This document shows, in pieces, positions 15,704-24,190 of a stretch of DNA of 64,000 bases. The DNA comes from UBA11740 sp049273695 (GTDB lineage: Bacteria > Acidobacteriota > Blastocatellia > Pyrinomonadales > Pyrinomonadaceae). The position numbers and the translations under genes are program-made. The notes beneath the pieces are model-generated. The model was not told the origin of the DNA. It was given only the letters and a program-made list of their open reading frames with translations, and ran no database searches. The stretch spans positions 199,205-263,204 of the forward strand of contig JBASRE010000004.1 of NCBI GenBank assembly GCA_049273695.1. The letters run 5' to 3'. The first letter of the stretch is position 1. Each line of letters begins with the position of its first letter.

Positions 15704-16016
15704 ATTCCACACTTCGAGAGATATTGGCCGCAACGGTGCCGACCCTGATACCTTCCAGACCGGAGGGCGTCAACAAACCCACTCTACGTCCAAGCAATCT
15801 CTCCAGTTCATCGGCAAATTCCATGAAGCGAAGTCCAAGGGGGCGATCGAACTCAACGAGAAGATCGACATCGCTATCGTCATCGGGGACCCCATTCGCG
15901 TAAGAGCCAAACAGCCCGATCTTCCTTACGCCGTACTTCGAAGCAAAGTGACTCTGATTGCTCCGCAACCGTTGTTGAATTGTTTCTTTGGTCAACATCG
16001 AATCGCTCTGCTTCAT
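15696..16016 (-). CDS. mntA: MntA-family antitoxin, minimal nucleotidyltransferase
   Basis: A 106-aa minimal nucleotidyltransferase with the signature GSYANGVPDDDSDVDLLVEF, that is G37-S38 followed by D49-x-D51. In the characterised MntA-HepT systems this enzyme transfers AMP from ATP to the HepT tyrosine and so silences it. The start (MKQSDSMLTKETIQ) overlaps the stop of the PP2C gene as ATGA. An internal ATG at 15998 is an alternative. The end overlaps hepT by 8 bases. All active-site residues seem present. Confidence 0.9.
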   Translation of the reverse strand: MKQSDSMLTKETIQQRLRSNQSHFASKYGVRKIGLFGSYANGVPDDDSDVDLLVEFDRPLGLRFMEFADELERLLGRRVGLLTPSGLEGIRVGTVAANISRSVEYV

Positions 16017-17497
16017 TTGGGCGCAGTCTGGCCTTTCACTCCGAGGAGTTCGTCGAGGATGGTTGCTGCTTTTTGCTGACCCGCCAACGAGTCTTGAGTA
16101 GGGGTCCCGATTGCAGATGAACTTTGTTTCAAAGCGGCCGCTGCCTGAGCCAGCTTCACTTCTGCGTTCAAAGGAAGGGGAGCGGCCGAGGCCGTATGAT
16201 AGTTTGCGATCGCAAGATCGAATGCCTGGCTGGCGTCGCGATGGCTGCCCGTCAGCATCTGCGCGCGGCCGTACAGGTAAAGGAACTCAGGGTCTTTTGA
16301 TTCGAACGGTCTCGAACCGGCGGTCACGTTCTCAGCCAGCCACTTGAGCGGGTCTGCATCGACGGCGGCGCGCTTCGCGTCGAATGATGCGCGGGTGTCC
16401 GGCGACGGTGACGGCGTGGGCTGAACTGACGGGGCATTCAAACCCAAGACGCGACGAATATCCGGGTACCGCATGCCGGCGTAAAACGCCGCGGCGATCA
16501 GCGCCAGCACGAAAACAAATCCAAAAAAGCGACGCACGGCATGACCTCCTGTCGCAGGCGCTTGTTCCGCTGCGCTGACCGCCGGAGCAGTCAATGGTTC
16601 AGTTGCGGGGCCAGGGAAAGCGATACGCGAAGCCGGTGTCAGCAGCACGCGCGGTTCAGCGACGTCCGGTGTGGTGCGGGCGAGCTCGGGCGGCAGCTTT
16701 GCGTCAACTGTGCGTTCGGCGTCTGCGGCGGCGGTGTACTTGGGCGTGCCGACCTGGACGATGACGGCGGTGAGGTTATCTTCGGCGCCACGTTCATAAC
16801 AGCGCCGTTTCATCTCTTCACACACCGCATCCAGCGGCTGTCCGCTCGCGATTAAGTCCCGCAGCTCATTGTCTGAGATGTGTCGGGTAATACCGTCGGT
16901 GCAGAGCAGGAAAGAAGTGCCCTCTTCGATCTCGATCGTTTGCATATCAACTTCGACCGAGGGTTCAGCGCCGAGGGCGCGGCTGATCACGTTCTTGCTG
17001 GGATGGTTCTGAGCCTGTTCAGGCGTCATGCGTCCGGCACGAACTTCTTCTTCGACGATCGAGTGATCCTCAGTTTCGCGACGGAATTGGCCGTTCGATG
17101 TCAGGCGGTAAAGCCGCGAATCGCCGACGTGTCCGAAAGTAGCCCGGAAGCCGTCGACGTGCAGAGCTACGATCGTCGTCGCCATCATTGAAAACCGTGG
17201 ATGCTCGTTCGCCATCTGATGGATCGACGCGTTGGCGCGCTGAATCGCCAATTCCATCAGGTCCTCGACGTCGTCGCCGTCGTGAATCCGGTGACGAAAG
17301 GCCTCGCTAAGAACATCGACGGCGGTTTGCGAAGCGACTTCACCGGCCTCGGCGCCGCCGACGCCGTCAGCGACTGCAAAGATGCCGCGCTCATGATCGC
17401 TGAGGAATGAATCCTCATTGAGTGGACGCTTGGTGTTCAGTCCACGATCGCTGACTGACGCGACTTTCACGTTATTGGCAGGGGTAGGGGTGCTCAC
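16013..17497 (-). CDS. PP2C Ser/Thr phosphatase with membrane anchor (PstP-like)
   Basis: A 494-aa protein. Residues 1-250 form a PP2C/Stp1 phosphatase with metal-binding motifs NEDSF, VADGVGGAEAG, GDSRLYR, CTDGIT and EDNLTAV. A Pro/Ala-rich linker follows, then one membrane helix (FFGFVFVLALIAAAFYAGM, about 325-343). The roughly 140-residue external part is helical (FLYLYGRAQMLTGSHRDASQ) and may be TPR-like. It is expected to reverse phosphorylation by the kinase at 13818. The start overlaps the rodA stop by four bases and its own stop overlaps mntA the same way. In actinobacteria the equivalent PstP also sits beside RodA. Confidence 0.93.
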   Translation of the reverse strand: MSTPTPANNVKVASVSDRGLNTKRPLNEDSFLSDHERGIFAVADGVGGAEAGEVASQTAVDVLSEAFRHRIHDGDDVEDLMELAIQRANASIHQMANEHPRFSMMATTIVALHVDGFRATFGHVGDSRLYRLTSNGQFRRETEDHSIVEEEVRAGRMTPEQAQNHPSKNVISRALGAEPSVEVDMQTIEIEEGTSFLLCTDGITRHISDNELRDLIASGQPLDAVCEEMKRRCYERGAEDNLTAVIVQVGTPKYTAAADAERTVDAKLPPELARTTPDVAEPRVLLTPASRIAFPGPATEPLTAPAVSAAEQAPATGGHAVRRFFGFVFVLALIAAAFYAGMRYPDIRRVLGLNAPSVQPTPSPSPDTRASFDAKRAAVDADPLKWLAENVTAGSRPFESKDPEFLYLYGRAQMLTGSHRDASQAFDLAIANYHTASAAPLPLNAEVKLAQAAAALKQSSSAIGTPTQDSLAGQQKAATILDELLGVKGQTAPK

Positions 17498-19176
17498 TCG
17501 ACCGCCTCCAGCTTAATGCTGCTCTCCGGCTCGTGCTTCACACGGGCCATCGCCTGGGCATCAACCGCGTTCCGATGTGAGAAAGCCATCAGCATTCCGA
17601 GCATCGCGAAACTTGTGATCAGACTAAAACCGCCGTGACTGACGAATGGCAGAGTGATTCCCGTCATCGGCAGAGCGCGCACGATTCCGCCGATATTCAC
17701 GAGCGCCTGAACGCCAATGAAGGCCGTGAGCCCGGCAGCACATAACTTCGTAAACATATCACGCGCATCAATCGATGTGCGAATACCTGCGATGACTAAA
17801 ATAATCACCGCGAGAATCACCAACGCGCCGCCGATTAGACCCATTTCCTCAGCAATTGCGGCGTATACATAGTCCGAATCCGCAATCGGAATCACCTCGG
17901 GAAAACCAAGCCCTAAGCCCCGGCCGGTCGTCCTGCCTGACGCAATGCCAAAGATTGCCTGCGCCGGTTGGAAAGCCAACTTGTCGAACCAGACGTCGTT
18001 GTTCACGCTCTGTCGCATGGTTTCGCTTTCGGCGGCGAGCTCGCGCATGCGCGGATTCTCAGCGAGGGCTTCTTCAAATTCAGGCTTCCACCAGGACGTC
18101 TCAGGCGAAGGCGGATTGAAACCGTCGAGCCAGAGATGGAAGCGTTGCTGAATGCGCGAGGGCAGAATTGTTTGAATCGGACGGGCCACGGTTGGCAACA
18201 TCGGAAATTTTTCCTGCATGTCGCGCGGCAGCGCGCCAATCACCAGAATCGATATCACGAGCACGATCGATCCGACGAAGACCAGCAACTGCGGCCAGCG
18301 ACGGACTGCGACAAGATAAAGCGTTGCGTATGCGCCGCTGAAGATGAGCATCTGCCCAAAATCTTTGAGCGCGAAAAACGGAATGAACGGAATCGCCGCC
18401 ATCACCAGCAGAGGAATGATGTCGCGCGCGCGGGGAATGCCCCAGTAAGTGCGCGCCAGATCTTTGTAACGCGCTGTCAGAAGGCCTGCGAAGCCAAGCA
18501 GGAAGGGGACTTTCGCCGGCTCCCAGGGCGTTGTGTTGCCGAGCGACTTACCCGCGCTCGAGTTAACGATCGCGATTGCCAGCGGTAACAGAGTGACCAG
18601 CACGATGATGAAACTGTTGCGCTGGACCCACGACAGCAGACGGTCGCTCATGCAAAAGGCAAACGCGAGCGCAAATCCGATCAACGCAAACACCGGGACC
18701 CAGGTGTAACTGGATGTCAGCGCATTGAAGAAACTGTAGTTTGCTGTCTTAGTCGGGAGCTCTTCGTTGGCCGGCGGCGTCGGGGGCAGACCCATCAACG
18801 CGCGCTTGTTCGCGTCGTAGTTCTCGTTGATGTAACGGATGCGTAGTGCCTGTGTTTTTTCCTGACGGGCCGCGGCTTTGTTGCGCGCGCCGTACTCAGG
18901 GTCACTGTACAGACGATACTGGACCAGCATCCCCATCGAGAAAAGAACGATGGCCGTCGTGTAGAGCACCCAGCTTCCTTTAAATCGGTACGTGCGTGAG
19001 AGCCAAAACGCCGCCACGATAAGTGGGAAGAACAAAAGGAGATCGCGAGCCGCGCCGATCCATGAAGTTTCGTAACCGCGAATCAAGCCCGAGCGGTAAA
19101 TCGCAAAGTAGCCGACAACCTCGACCGCGATCAGCGCGAGCAGCACGAAAATATGTGATGAAAGACGATTCCTCAT
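17494..19176 (-). CDS. RodA/FtsW-family peptidoglycan polymerase
   Basis: A 560-aa polytopic SEDS glycosyltransferase that polymerises lipid II with a partner class B PBP. Key SEDS segments are EPAKVPFLLGFAGLL, LKDFGQMLIF (the aspartate expected for catalysis), GRGLGLGFPEVIPIADSDYV, AAIAEEMGLIGG and MTGITLPFVSHGGFSL. It is longer than the usual 370-420 aa because of two hydrophilic insertions: about residues 90-145 (YRLYSDPEYGARNKAA onward) and about 330-400 (RIQQRFHLWLDGFNPP onward). Those may be external loops. It lies between its predicted partner PBP and the phosphatase. Whether it serves elongation (RodA) or division (FtsW) is not decided by sequence. Confidence 0.92.
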   Translation of the reverse strand: MRNRLSSHIFVLLALIAVEVVGYFAIYRSGLIRGYETSWIGAARDLLLFFPLIVAAFWLSRTYRFKGSWVLYTTAIVLFSMGMLVQYRLYSDPEYGARNKAAARQEKTQALRIRYINENYDANKRALMGLPPTPPANEELPTKTANYSFFNALTSSYTWVPVFALIGFALAFAFCMSDRLLSWVQRNSFIIVLVTLLPLAIAIVNSSAGKSLGNTTPWEPAKVPFLLGFAGLLTARYKDLARTYWGIPRARDIIPLLVMAAIPFIPFFALKDFGQMLIFSGAYATLYLVAVRRWPQLLVFVGSIVLVISILVIGALPRDMQEKFPMLPTVARPIQTILPSRIQQRFHLWLDGFNPPSPETSWWKPEFEEALAENPRMRELAAESETMRQSVNNDVWFDKLAFQPAQAIFGIASGRTTGRGLGLGFPEVIPIADSDYVYAAIAEEMGLIGGALVILAVIILVIAGIRTSIDARDMFTKLCAAGLTAFIGVQALVNIGGIVRALPMTGITLPFVSHGGFSLITSFAMLGMLMAFSHRNAVDAQAMARVKHEPESSIKLEAVE

Positions 19177-19228
19177 TACGCTTCAGGCCAACTGATCGGT
19201 GTGGACAATGGCTTTGCCATCTGATGTG

Positions 19229-19396
19229 CGGAGGGCCTCGGGCCTTCCGTTAGCTTTCCCTTTTCATCTTCGGGGCTACGCCCCGGTAAATTGGGGCATA
19301 GCCCAAGTTAATCTTCCATCCTGACGGAAGGCCTGAGGCCTTCGGTGTAGCGCAAGTTGCTAACTTGCGAGCCCGCAAATTAACAATTTGCGCTAC
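19229..19396. repeat. Cluster of nested palindromes between pbpA-like and rodA-like genes
   Basis: Three palindrome types lie in one 220-bp gap. GGAGGGCCTCGGGCCTTCCG (19231) is answered by GACGGAAGGCCTGAGGCCTT (19322). Inside it is CGGGGCTACGCCCCG with GGGGCATAGCCC. On the right, TAGCGCAAGTTGCTAACTTG (19348) faces CAAATTAACAATTTGCGCTA (19376). They separate two genes that are normally tightly coupled. Confidence 0.85.
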
Positions 19397-21286
19397 TCAC
19401 GGAGTCGCACGCGTCCTTGCTCGCGGCCTCTGCGGTGTCGGGCTTGCCGACGGGACGCTGGTGTTGCTGCCAAAGTAACCCAACGACTTCGCTTTCAGAA
19501 TCAACTGCGCCGCAATCGGCCCGGCGTTCTTGCCGCCGTAGAAACTGATTCCGGGACCGGGGCCTTCCAACAGCACGGCCATCGCAATCACAGGCTTGTC
19601 GAGCGGAGCGAAGCTCAAGTACCACGCGTCGCTTCTAAGCTTGTCGTGCATCACGATTTCGTAATACTGGCGGACGATATTACCGCGGAAGTCGCGCTCG
19701 CTAACCAAACGCCGCTGCGGTTCACCCGTCTTGGGATCGATCACCGGCACGGCTTTCTGGGCAGTACCGGTCTTGCCGCCGCTCTTAATGCCGGCGGCTT
19801 TCACGGGGGCCATCACGCTGTTAGCGGTGCCGCCTTCAGTAACCAGGTGCATGATGCCGCGGACCGTTTGCGCCTGCGCGGGCGTCAGCACCTGACTAAA
19901 CATTTCGTTGGGGCGCTCCAATTCGATCTTGGGCTTCATCAGCTTGCCCTCCATGTTAGCGCCGGCTGAAACAACCAGGGCCATCTGGAATGGCGTCATC
20001 TGTGAAGCGTAACCCTGGCCGTAACCCTCGTACATCAATTCGCACCGCGTTGATTTCTTCCCGGCCTTCAGCCATGACTCAGTCGGTGCGATCGCGTTCT
20101 GGACCGCTCGCGAACTCGCATTCCAAATTTCAGGTTGATGACGGCCCTGGCCGTCACCGCTGAGGCTGTCGTAGGCGCCCATGCCGAGTAGTTTCGCCGT
20201 CTCTTGAATCTTCTCGCCGCCTAGCTGGGTCCCGAGCCAGGAAAAATAAATATTGCTCGACTGCTGAAAGGCCAAATCTATCCCGATGTTCCCGCAGGCA
20301 TGGCAGCCACCGCCGTCGTCGGTAATCGTTTTGTCACAGCCCGGCGGGGAAAACATTCCACTGGTGTTGAAGCGGGCGTTCTGCATCCCGTTGCGGAACG
20401 CTGCGTACATCATCACCGTTTTGAATGTCGAACCCGGCACGTAGTATTCGTTCATCGCACGGTTTAGCAGTGGCTTCTGTTTGCGATCTTTGTCGAGTCG
20501 AATCCAGGTCGCTTCGTCCTGCACCTGCTTCAGGCTGTACGCGGGATTGCTGTACATAGCCAGCACTTCGCCTGTTTGCGGATTGAAAATCACGACGGCG
20601 CCGGGATTGCCCTTGAGCTGATCGACAACAGCTTGCTGAAGGTCTTTGTCGATCGTCAGCGTGTAATCTTTGTTCAGCTTCTGTTCGACGGTTTCGCCCT
20701 TGATGATCTGCATGACTTCGGGGACCGCTCCGCTTTCGGTTCCGAAGAGCGCGCGCTCCAGACCCGGATCGCCCCGATCCGCCCCAAACAGGTGCGCAAA
20801 CGGATCGTCCATCGGGTATTCGCGGACAATCTGACCTGACGAATCTTTCTTGTAGTACGCCAGCGGCCGGCCCTTGCGATCGTAAATCCATCCCCGCAGA
20901 GTCGATTCAGAAAGACGACGGTTGCGCAGATCCTTGTAACTCATCTCCTGAAACTTCGGATTTCGATCGCGCGCGTAGTTTGCCCAGTAGACGTGAAAGC
21001 CGAACATGGTGAGCGCAATTAGCACGAACAGCCAGCGCCAGACTCTCAGGCCCCGATTGGTTGCAGACGCACCGAGGCGCCGGCGAATGTCAGCAGACAG
21101 GTTCGCGAAAATCTGTGCGGCGCCGCCCTTGCGGGTGAACCAACCGCGCAGCAGTCCGATCAGCAGCAGCAAAGCGACGAACGCAATGCCGATCAAAAAA
21201 ATGAGTGTCAGCCAGGCCGGGAATTTTTCCGGAGAGTCTGCAGGCGTCGGAGTGGCTGATTGTAAAAGAAACAGTGCGCGCGCCAT
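19397..21286 (-). CDS. Class B penicillin-binding protein (PbpA/PBP2-like transpeptidase)
   Basis: A 629-aa D,D-transpeptidase that crosslinks peptidoglycan. Two N-terminal hydrophobic stretches are seen (WLTLIFLIGIAFVALLLLIG and LFVLIALTMFGFHVYWANY); the second, just before the periplasmic part, is probably the anchor. A dimerisation region follows. The catalytic motifs are STFK (about residue 284, in VPGSTFKTV), SSN (about 343) and KTG (about 502, in SGGKTGTAQ). The C-terminus is Pro/Arg/Thr-rich. The start is 3 bases from the FHA gene stop. Partner of the SEDS protein at 17494. Confidence 0.93.
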   Translation of the reverse strand: MARALFLLQSATPTPADSPEKFPAWLTLIFLIGIAFVALLLLIGLLRGWFTRKGGAAQIFANLSADIRRRLGASATNRGLRVWRWLFVLIALTMFGFHVYWANYARDRNPKFQEMSYKDLRNRRLSESTLRGWIYDRKGRPLAYYKKDSSGQIVREYPMDDPFAHLFGADRGDPGLERALFGTESGAVPEVMQIIKGETVEQKLNKDYTLTIDKDLQQAVVDQLKGNPGAVVIFNPQTGEVLAMYSNPAYSLKQVQDEATWIRLDKDRKQKPLLNRAMNEYYVPGSTFKTVMMYAAFRNGMQNARFNTSGMFSPPGCDKTITDDGGGCHACGNIGIDLAFQQSSNIYFSWLGTQLGGEKIQETAKLLGMGAYDSLSGDGQGRHQPEIWNASSRAVQNAIAPTESWLKAGKKSTRCELMYEGYGQGYASQMTPFQMALVVSAGANMEGKLMKPKIELERPNEMFSQVLTPAQAQTVRGIMHLVTEGGTANSVMAPVKAAGIKSGGKTGTAQKAVPVIDPKTGEPQRRLVSERDFRGNIVRQYYEIVMHDKLRSDAWYLSFAPLDKPVIAMAVLLEGPGPGISFYGGKNAGPIAAQLILKAKSLGYFGSNTSVPSASPTPQRPRARTRATP

Positions 21287-21289
21287 GTG

Positions 21290-22123
21290 TCAGGAATTGA
21301 TTCTACGAAAACGGACCTCGACATCGCCAAACGCGATCAGGTCGCCTTCATTTATGGGGCGTGCTTCACCATAGGGGATTCGTTGGCCGTTGATGTGCGT
21401 GCCGTTGGTTGAGCCCGTGTCGGCCACCACGATCGTGCCGAGATTGTCCATACGCAGCGACGCATGAATCTTGGAAACGCTCGAGTGATTCAGATGCAGA
21501 TCACTGTCAGTGGCCCGGCCGACATTTACCCGGCGTCCGCCGGGAGCGAATTCCAACTGCACGTCTTTCGAAAGTTCGGGGGTGGAAATGTGCACGCTGT
21601 AGGTGACGCTCAGTTTCTCGCCGTGACGGGGCTTGTTCTTCAGCGCGTCCTTGCCAAGTTTCCGCTCGAGGTCTTCGCGCTGAAGTTCTTCTTCAAATTC
21701 GCCGAAGTTCGGATCGACCGCGATTCCTTTCGTGAAGATATCAACTTCAGTCTCAATGCTGACCGGCGCGAGCGTGCGATAACGACTGTCGTTGATGTGA
21801 TCGATGGCGGCGGCAAGCACCTCCTGCTCGAGCCGTTTCGTCACCTCAGGAGCCGTCTCAGAATGTTTGCCCCACTCGACTTTCAATTTCAGATGATGAG
21901 GGGCGATGCGGCCGCGGCGTTTGTCGTTGCGCGCCCGTTCATCGATGAGCGCATTCATCCGCCTAATCAGGTGATCCGTGGTCAGGCCGCTTTCAGAGTC
22001 GGGTGTCCGGCCAAGCTTCCGATCGACGACGTCGCCAACGCCCTCAAGGACGCGGCGCATCAGCCGCTCAGGCACGATCGTGTCGCGACGTCTTTTTGGG
22101 GTCTGGTTCTGCTCTTCTGCCAT
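21290..22123 (-). CDS. FHA-domain protein with DUF3662 N-terminus (FhaB-position)
   Basis: A 277-aa cytoplasmic protein beginning MAEEQNQTPKRRRDTIVPER. The N-terminal 160 residues look like DUF3662 (RIAPHHLKLKVEWGK, VSIETEVDIFTKG). The C-terminal FHA domain (about 190-277) has VNVGRATDSDLHL, SSVSKIHASLRM and DTGSTNGTHING, a canonical phosphothreonine pocket. It starts the cluster and probably the operon. A kinase substrate or adaptor role near the PBP/SEDS pair is inferred from the order, which matches the actinobacterial locus. Confidence 0.9.
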   Translation of the reverse strand: MAEEQNQTPKRRRDTIVPERLMRRVLEGVGDVVDRKLGRTPDSESGLTTDHLIRRMNALIDERARNDKRRGRIAPHHLKLKVEWGKHSETAPEVTKRLEQEVLAAAIDHINDSRYRTLAPVSIETEVDIFTKGIAVDPNFGEFEEELQREDLERKLGKDALKNKPRHGEKLSVTYSVHISTPELSKDVQLEFAPGGRRVNVGRATDSDLHLNHSSVSKIHASLRMDNLGTIVVADTGSTNGTHINGQRIPYGEARPINEGDLIAFGDVEVRFRRINS

Positions 22124-22183
22124 GAACGTTAATACGTTGAGACCGCGAAACCTGTTCGAAGGGTTGTTCCGACTAAAAATACA

Positions 22184-23026
22184 CTAGTTTGGCGCGCGCT
22201 GTCTTGCCGCTTCGAACAGGATGACACCGGCGGCGACCGCTACATTCAGGCTTTCCGCGGCTCCCTGCATGGGAATTCGCACAGATGCATCCGTGGCCGC
22301 GAGCTCTTCAGGCGAAAGACCGGTCGATTCCCGGCCGACGATTATTGCGCTCGATTTGCGCCAATCGACATCCCGGTGCACTGCTGAGCCGGATAAGTCC
22401 GCAGCGATTGTCTGGATTTTTCGTGAGCGACACCAGTCAACGGCTGCGGCGAACGAAGGGCCGCTCCAAATCGGCAGGCGAAACGCCGAGCCCATGGCGC
22501 CGCGCAGAGCCTTGGGTGAAAACGGATCGGCGGTATACGCAGTGGCGATGATCCCGGTAGCGCCCGCCGCTTCCGCCGTACGTACGATCGCGCCGACGTT
22601 CACCGGATTGTTTATTTCGTGAAGGACGACGAGAAGGGGCGACTTTGTTTGCTTCGACGCAAAAGTTTCTTCGTCGTTCGCGGGCCTCACAGCGAGCACG
22701 ACAACGCCCTGGGGCGTTTTCGTATAAGAGACTGATTCGAGCAGTTTCTCGCTGACGGTGGCCGAACTATCAGCGGCCGCGTTCAACTTTTCTATCGACT
22801 GCGCCGCGCGATCTTTGCGGAGGATATGGTCCGAGTAGATAACTGCTTCAATTCGCATTTCGGACTTGAGCGCTTCTTCACAGAGCCGCAGTCCTTCGAC
22901 GAAGATCAAATCATCAATCTTGCCATCGCGGACAGCACGCGCGCGGCGGAGCAGGGAATTGTCGCGGGCTGTGATTAGTTTCGAGTTTCGAGTTTCGGGT
23001 TTCGAGTTCTTGTCCTTTGGCATCAC
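22184..23026 (-). CDS. TrmH/SpoU-family RNA 2'-O-methyltransferase
   Basis: A 280-aa SAM-dependent RNA methyltransferase of the SPOUT fold, modifying ribose in rRNA or tRNA. The substrate-binding N-terminal domain contains DLIFVEGLRLCEEAL. The knotted catalytic domain has NPVNVGAIVRT, IIVGRESTGLS and IPMQGAAESLNVAVAA. The first residues (KDKNSKPETRNSKLI) are encoded by a dispersed GTTTCGAGTTT-type repeat, so the N-terminus may have been replaced or extended by repeat DNA. Normally such proteins start near ITARDNSLL, and no alternative start codon is visible there. Confidence 0.9.
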   Translation of the reverse strand: MMPKDKNSKPETRNSKLITARDNSLLRRARAVRDGKIDDLIFVEGLRLCEEALKSEMRIEAVIYSDHILRKDRAAQSIEKLNAAADSSATVSEKLLESVSYTKTPQGVVVLAVRPANDEETFASKQTKSPLLVVLHEINNPVNVGAIVRTAEAAGATGIIATAYTADPFSPKALRGAMGSAFRLPIWSGPSFAAAVDWCRSRKIQTIAADLSGSAVHRDVDWRKSSAIIVGRESTGLSPEELAATDASVRIPMQGAAESLNVAVAAGVILFEAARQRAPN

Positions 23027-23135
23027 CGGAAATATGTTTGCAGGCTTTTATACAGGAGCTATCTGTGAAAACCGAACTCGAAACCCGAAACTCAGAACTC
23101 GAAACTTAGCACCGACCTGGAACTTGAAACTAAAG
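22977..23135. repeat. Inverted repeat of GAGTTTCGGGTTTC units
   Basis: AGTTTCGAGTTTCGAGTTTC and onward (22977-23012) is answered by ACTCGAAACCCGAAACTC (23076) and a second set to 23135. The left arm is translated as the start of the TrmH-like gene. The right arm reaches the stop codon region of the next minus-strand gene. Confidence 0.75.
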
Positions 23136-24056
23136 TTCCATCTCCGCCCAAACCGGCCAATGATCTGAAACGTTAAGCGGTTTCGCAACTCCCCAACGTT
23201 TGAACGTGACCCCTTTGCCGAAAATCCAATCGGCGTGAAAGCGCACGACGCCCGCGCCGCGCCAGGTCGGAATATCTGTGGGAAACGGTGTCGTGTAGCC
23301 GTGCGACTCCATTAGTTTGCGAATCTCGATCGCCTTTTCCTTTGACAGCGTGTTGAAGTCGCCAAGCACCACTGTCGGTCCATCATGCTCCGACGCCCGT
23401 TCCAAAACGGCTTCAGTCTGCTGATGTTGATTGTCGAGCGGCCCGTGCGGATCGATGTGCGCATTAAACAAACGAACCTTCTCATTGTGCCAGTGAATAG
23501 TCGCGGCGACGGCAACGCGCGGATGCCAGGGGCATTCGTGCCAGGGCAAATCGATAAGCTCGACATCGGTGAGCGGCATGCGGCTCAACCACGCGACGCC
23601 CATGTCCCCTTCGTCATCCATTGCGACTTGCTCTTCGAAGTTCAGCCACCACTCGCGTTGCTTCGGCTGTATTCCACCAGGCAATCCTGCGCCGGCATGC
23701 ACGTAAGACATCTTCATTGCTTCCGCCAGACGTCGCGCGATGTGTCGACGCGCCGTGCGGCCGGTCATCTTGTCAGCTTCCTGCAATGCTAGAATGTCCG
23801 GTGCGGGCAGCGAGCGATTGTTAGTGAAAGCGGCGGCCGCCGTGGCGAGGTTCTGCTCAATCGCGTCTGCCCGACGACCCGGAAAGTTATAGCCGAGTTT
23901 CCGCAGCAAGCCGGACAGAATCAGGAAACGCCCGACGGCGTATCTGATGTTGTATGAAGCGAGCACCAGAGTGGACTTTTCACGCAAGTCGGCTTGCGAA
24001 AGGTGTTCGTTTCCAAATTCAATTCGTGTGTTCGCGTCCGGAGGCGTGAAAGACAT
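23130..24056 (-). CDS. Endonuclease/exonuclease/phosphatase (EEP) family hydrolase
   Basis: A 308-aa metal-dependent phosphoesterase, starting at the ATG at 24056 (MSFTPPDANTRIEFG). An upstream in-frame ATG at 24179 would add about 41 residues encoded by a palindromic repeat and is rejected. EEP motifs are present: LASYNIRYAVG (Asn), ILALQEADKMTG (Glu), FNAHIDPHG (His), VVLGDFNTLS (Asp-x-Asn) and LNVSDHWPVWAE (Asp-His). Substrate may be DNA, RNA, a lipid headgroup or a nucleotide; sequence does not say. No signal peptide seen. Confidence 0.88.
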   Translation of the reverse strand: MSFTPPDANTRIEFGNEHLSQADLREKSTLVLASYNIRYAVGRFLILSGLLRKLGYNFPGRRADAIEQNLATAAAAFTNNRSLPAPDILALQEADKMTGRTARRHIARRLAEAMKMSYVHAGAGLPGGIQPKQREWWLNFEEQVAMDDEGDMGVAWLSRMPLTDVELIDLPWHECPWHPRVAVAATIHWHNEKVRLFNAHIDPHGPLDNQHQQTEAVLERASEHDGPTVVLGDFNTLSKEKAIEIRKLMESHGYTTPFPTDIPTWRGAGVVRFHADWIFGKGVTFKRWGVAKPLNVSDHWPVWAEMEL

Positions 24057-24098
24057 TGCGGCGCATGATGTGGCAGTAGACGGGCGGTTAGCAAGGGT

Positions 24099-24171
24099 GA
24101 CTGGAGCGCAAGCGTCTCGCTTGCAATCATCCAGCCGGTTCACGGGCAAGCGGGACGCTTGCGCTCCAGTC
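24099..24171. repeat. Bipartite palindrome, family B (CTGGAGCGCAAGCGTC type)
   Basis: GACTGGAGCGCAAGCGTCTC (24099) and GGGACGCTTGCGCTCCAGTC (24152) are near-perfect inverse arms around a 20-bp centre. Each arm also contains its own small palindrome. It lies between two divergent genes, so it could affect promoters in both directions. Confidence 0.88.
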
Positions 24172-24190
24172 GTCAGCAAGTTAACCAGAT

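Noticed and set aside
14061..17410. Several plus-strand frames of 60-140 codons
   Set aside because: All oppose the kinase and phosphatase genes, have low-complexity Arg-rich content and no start signals.
24057..24179. N-terminal extension of the EEP hydrolase
   Set aside because: Residues such as GAQASRLPVNRLDD come from the family B repeat and are not protein sequence typical of the family.
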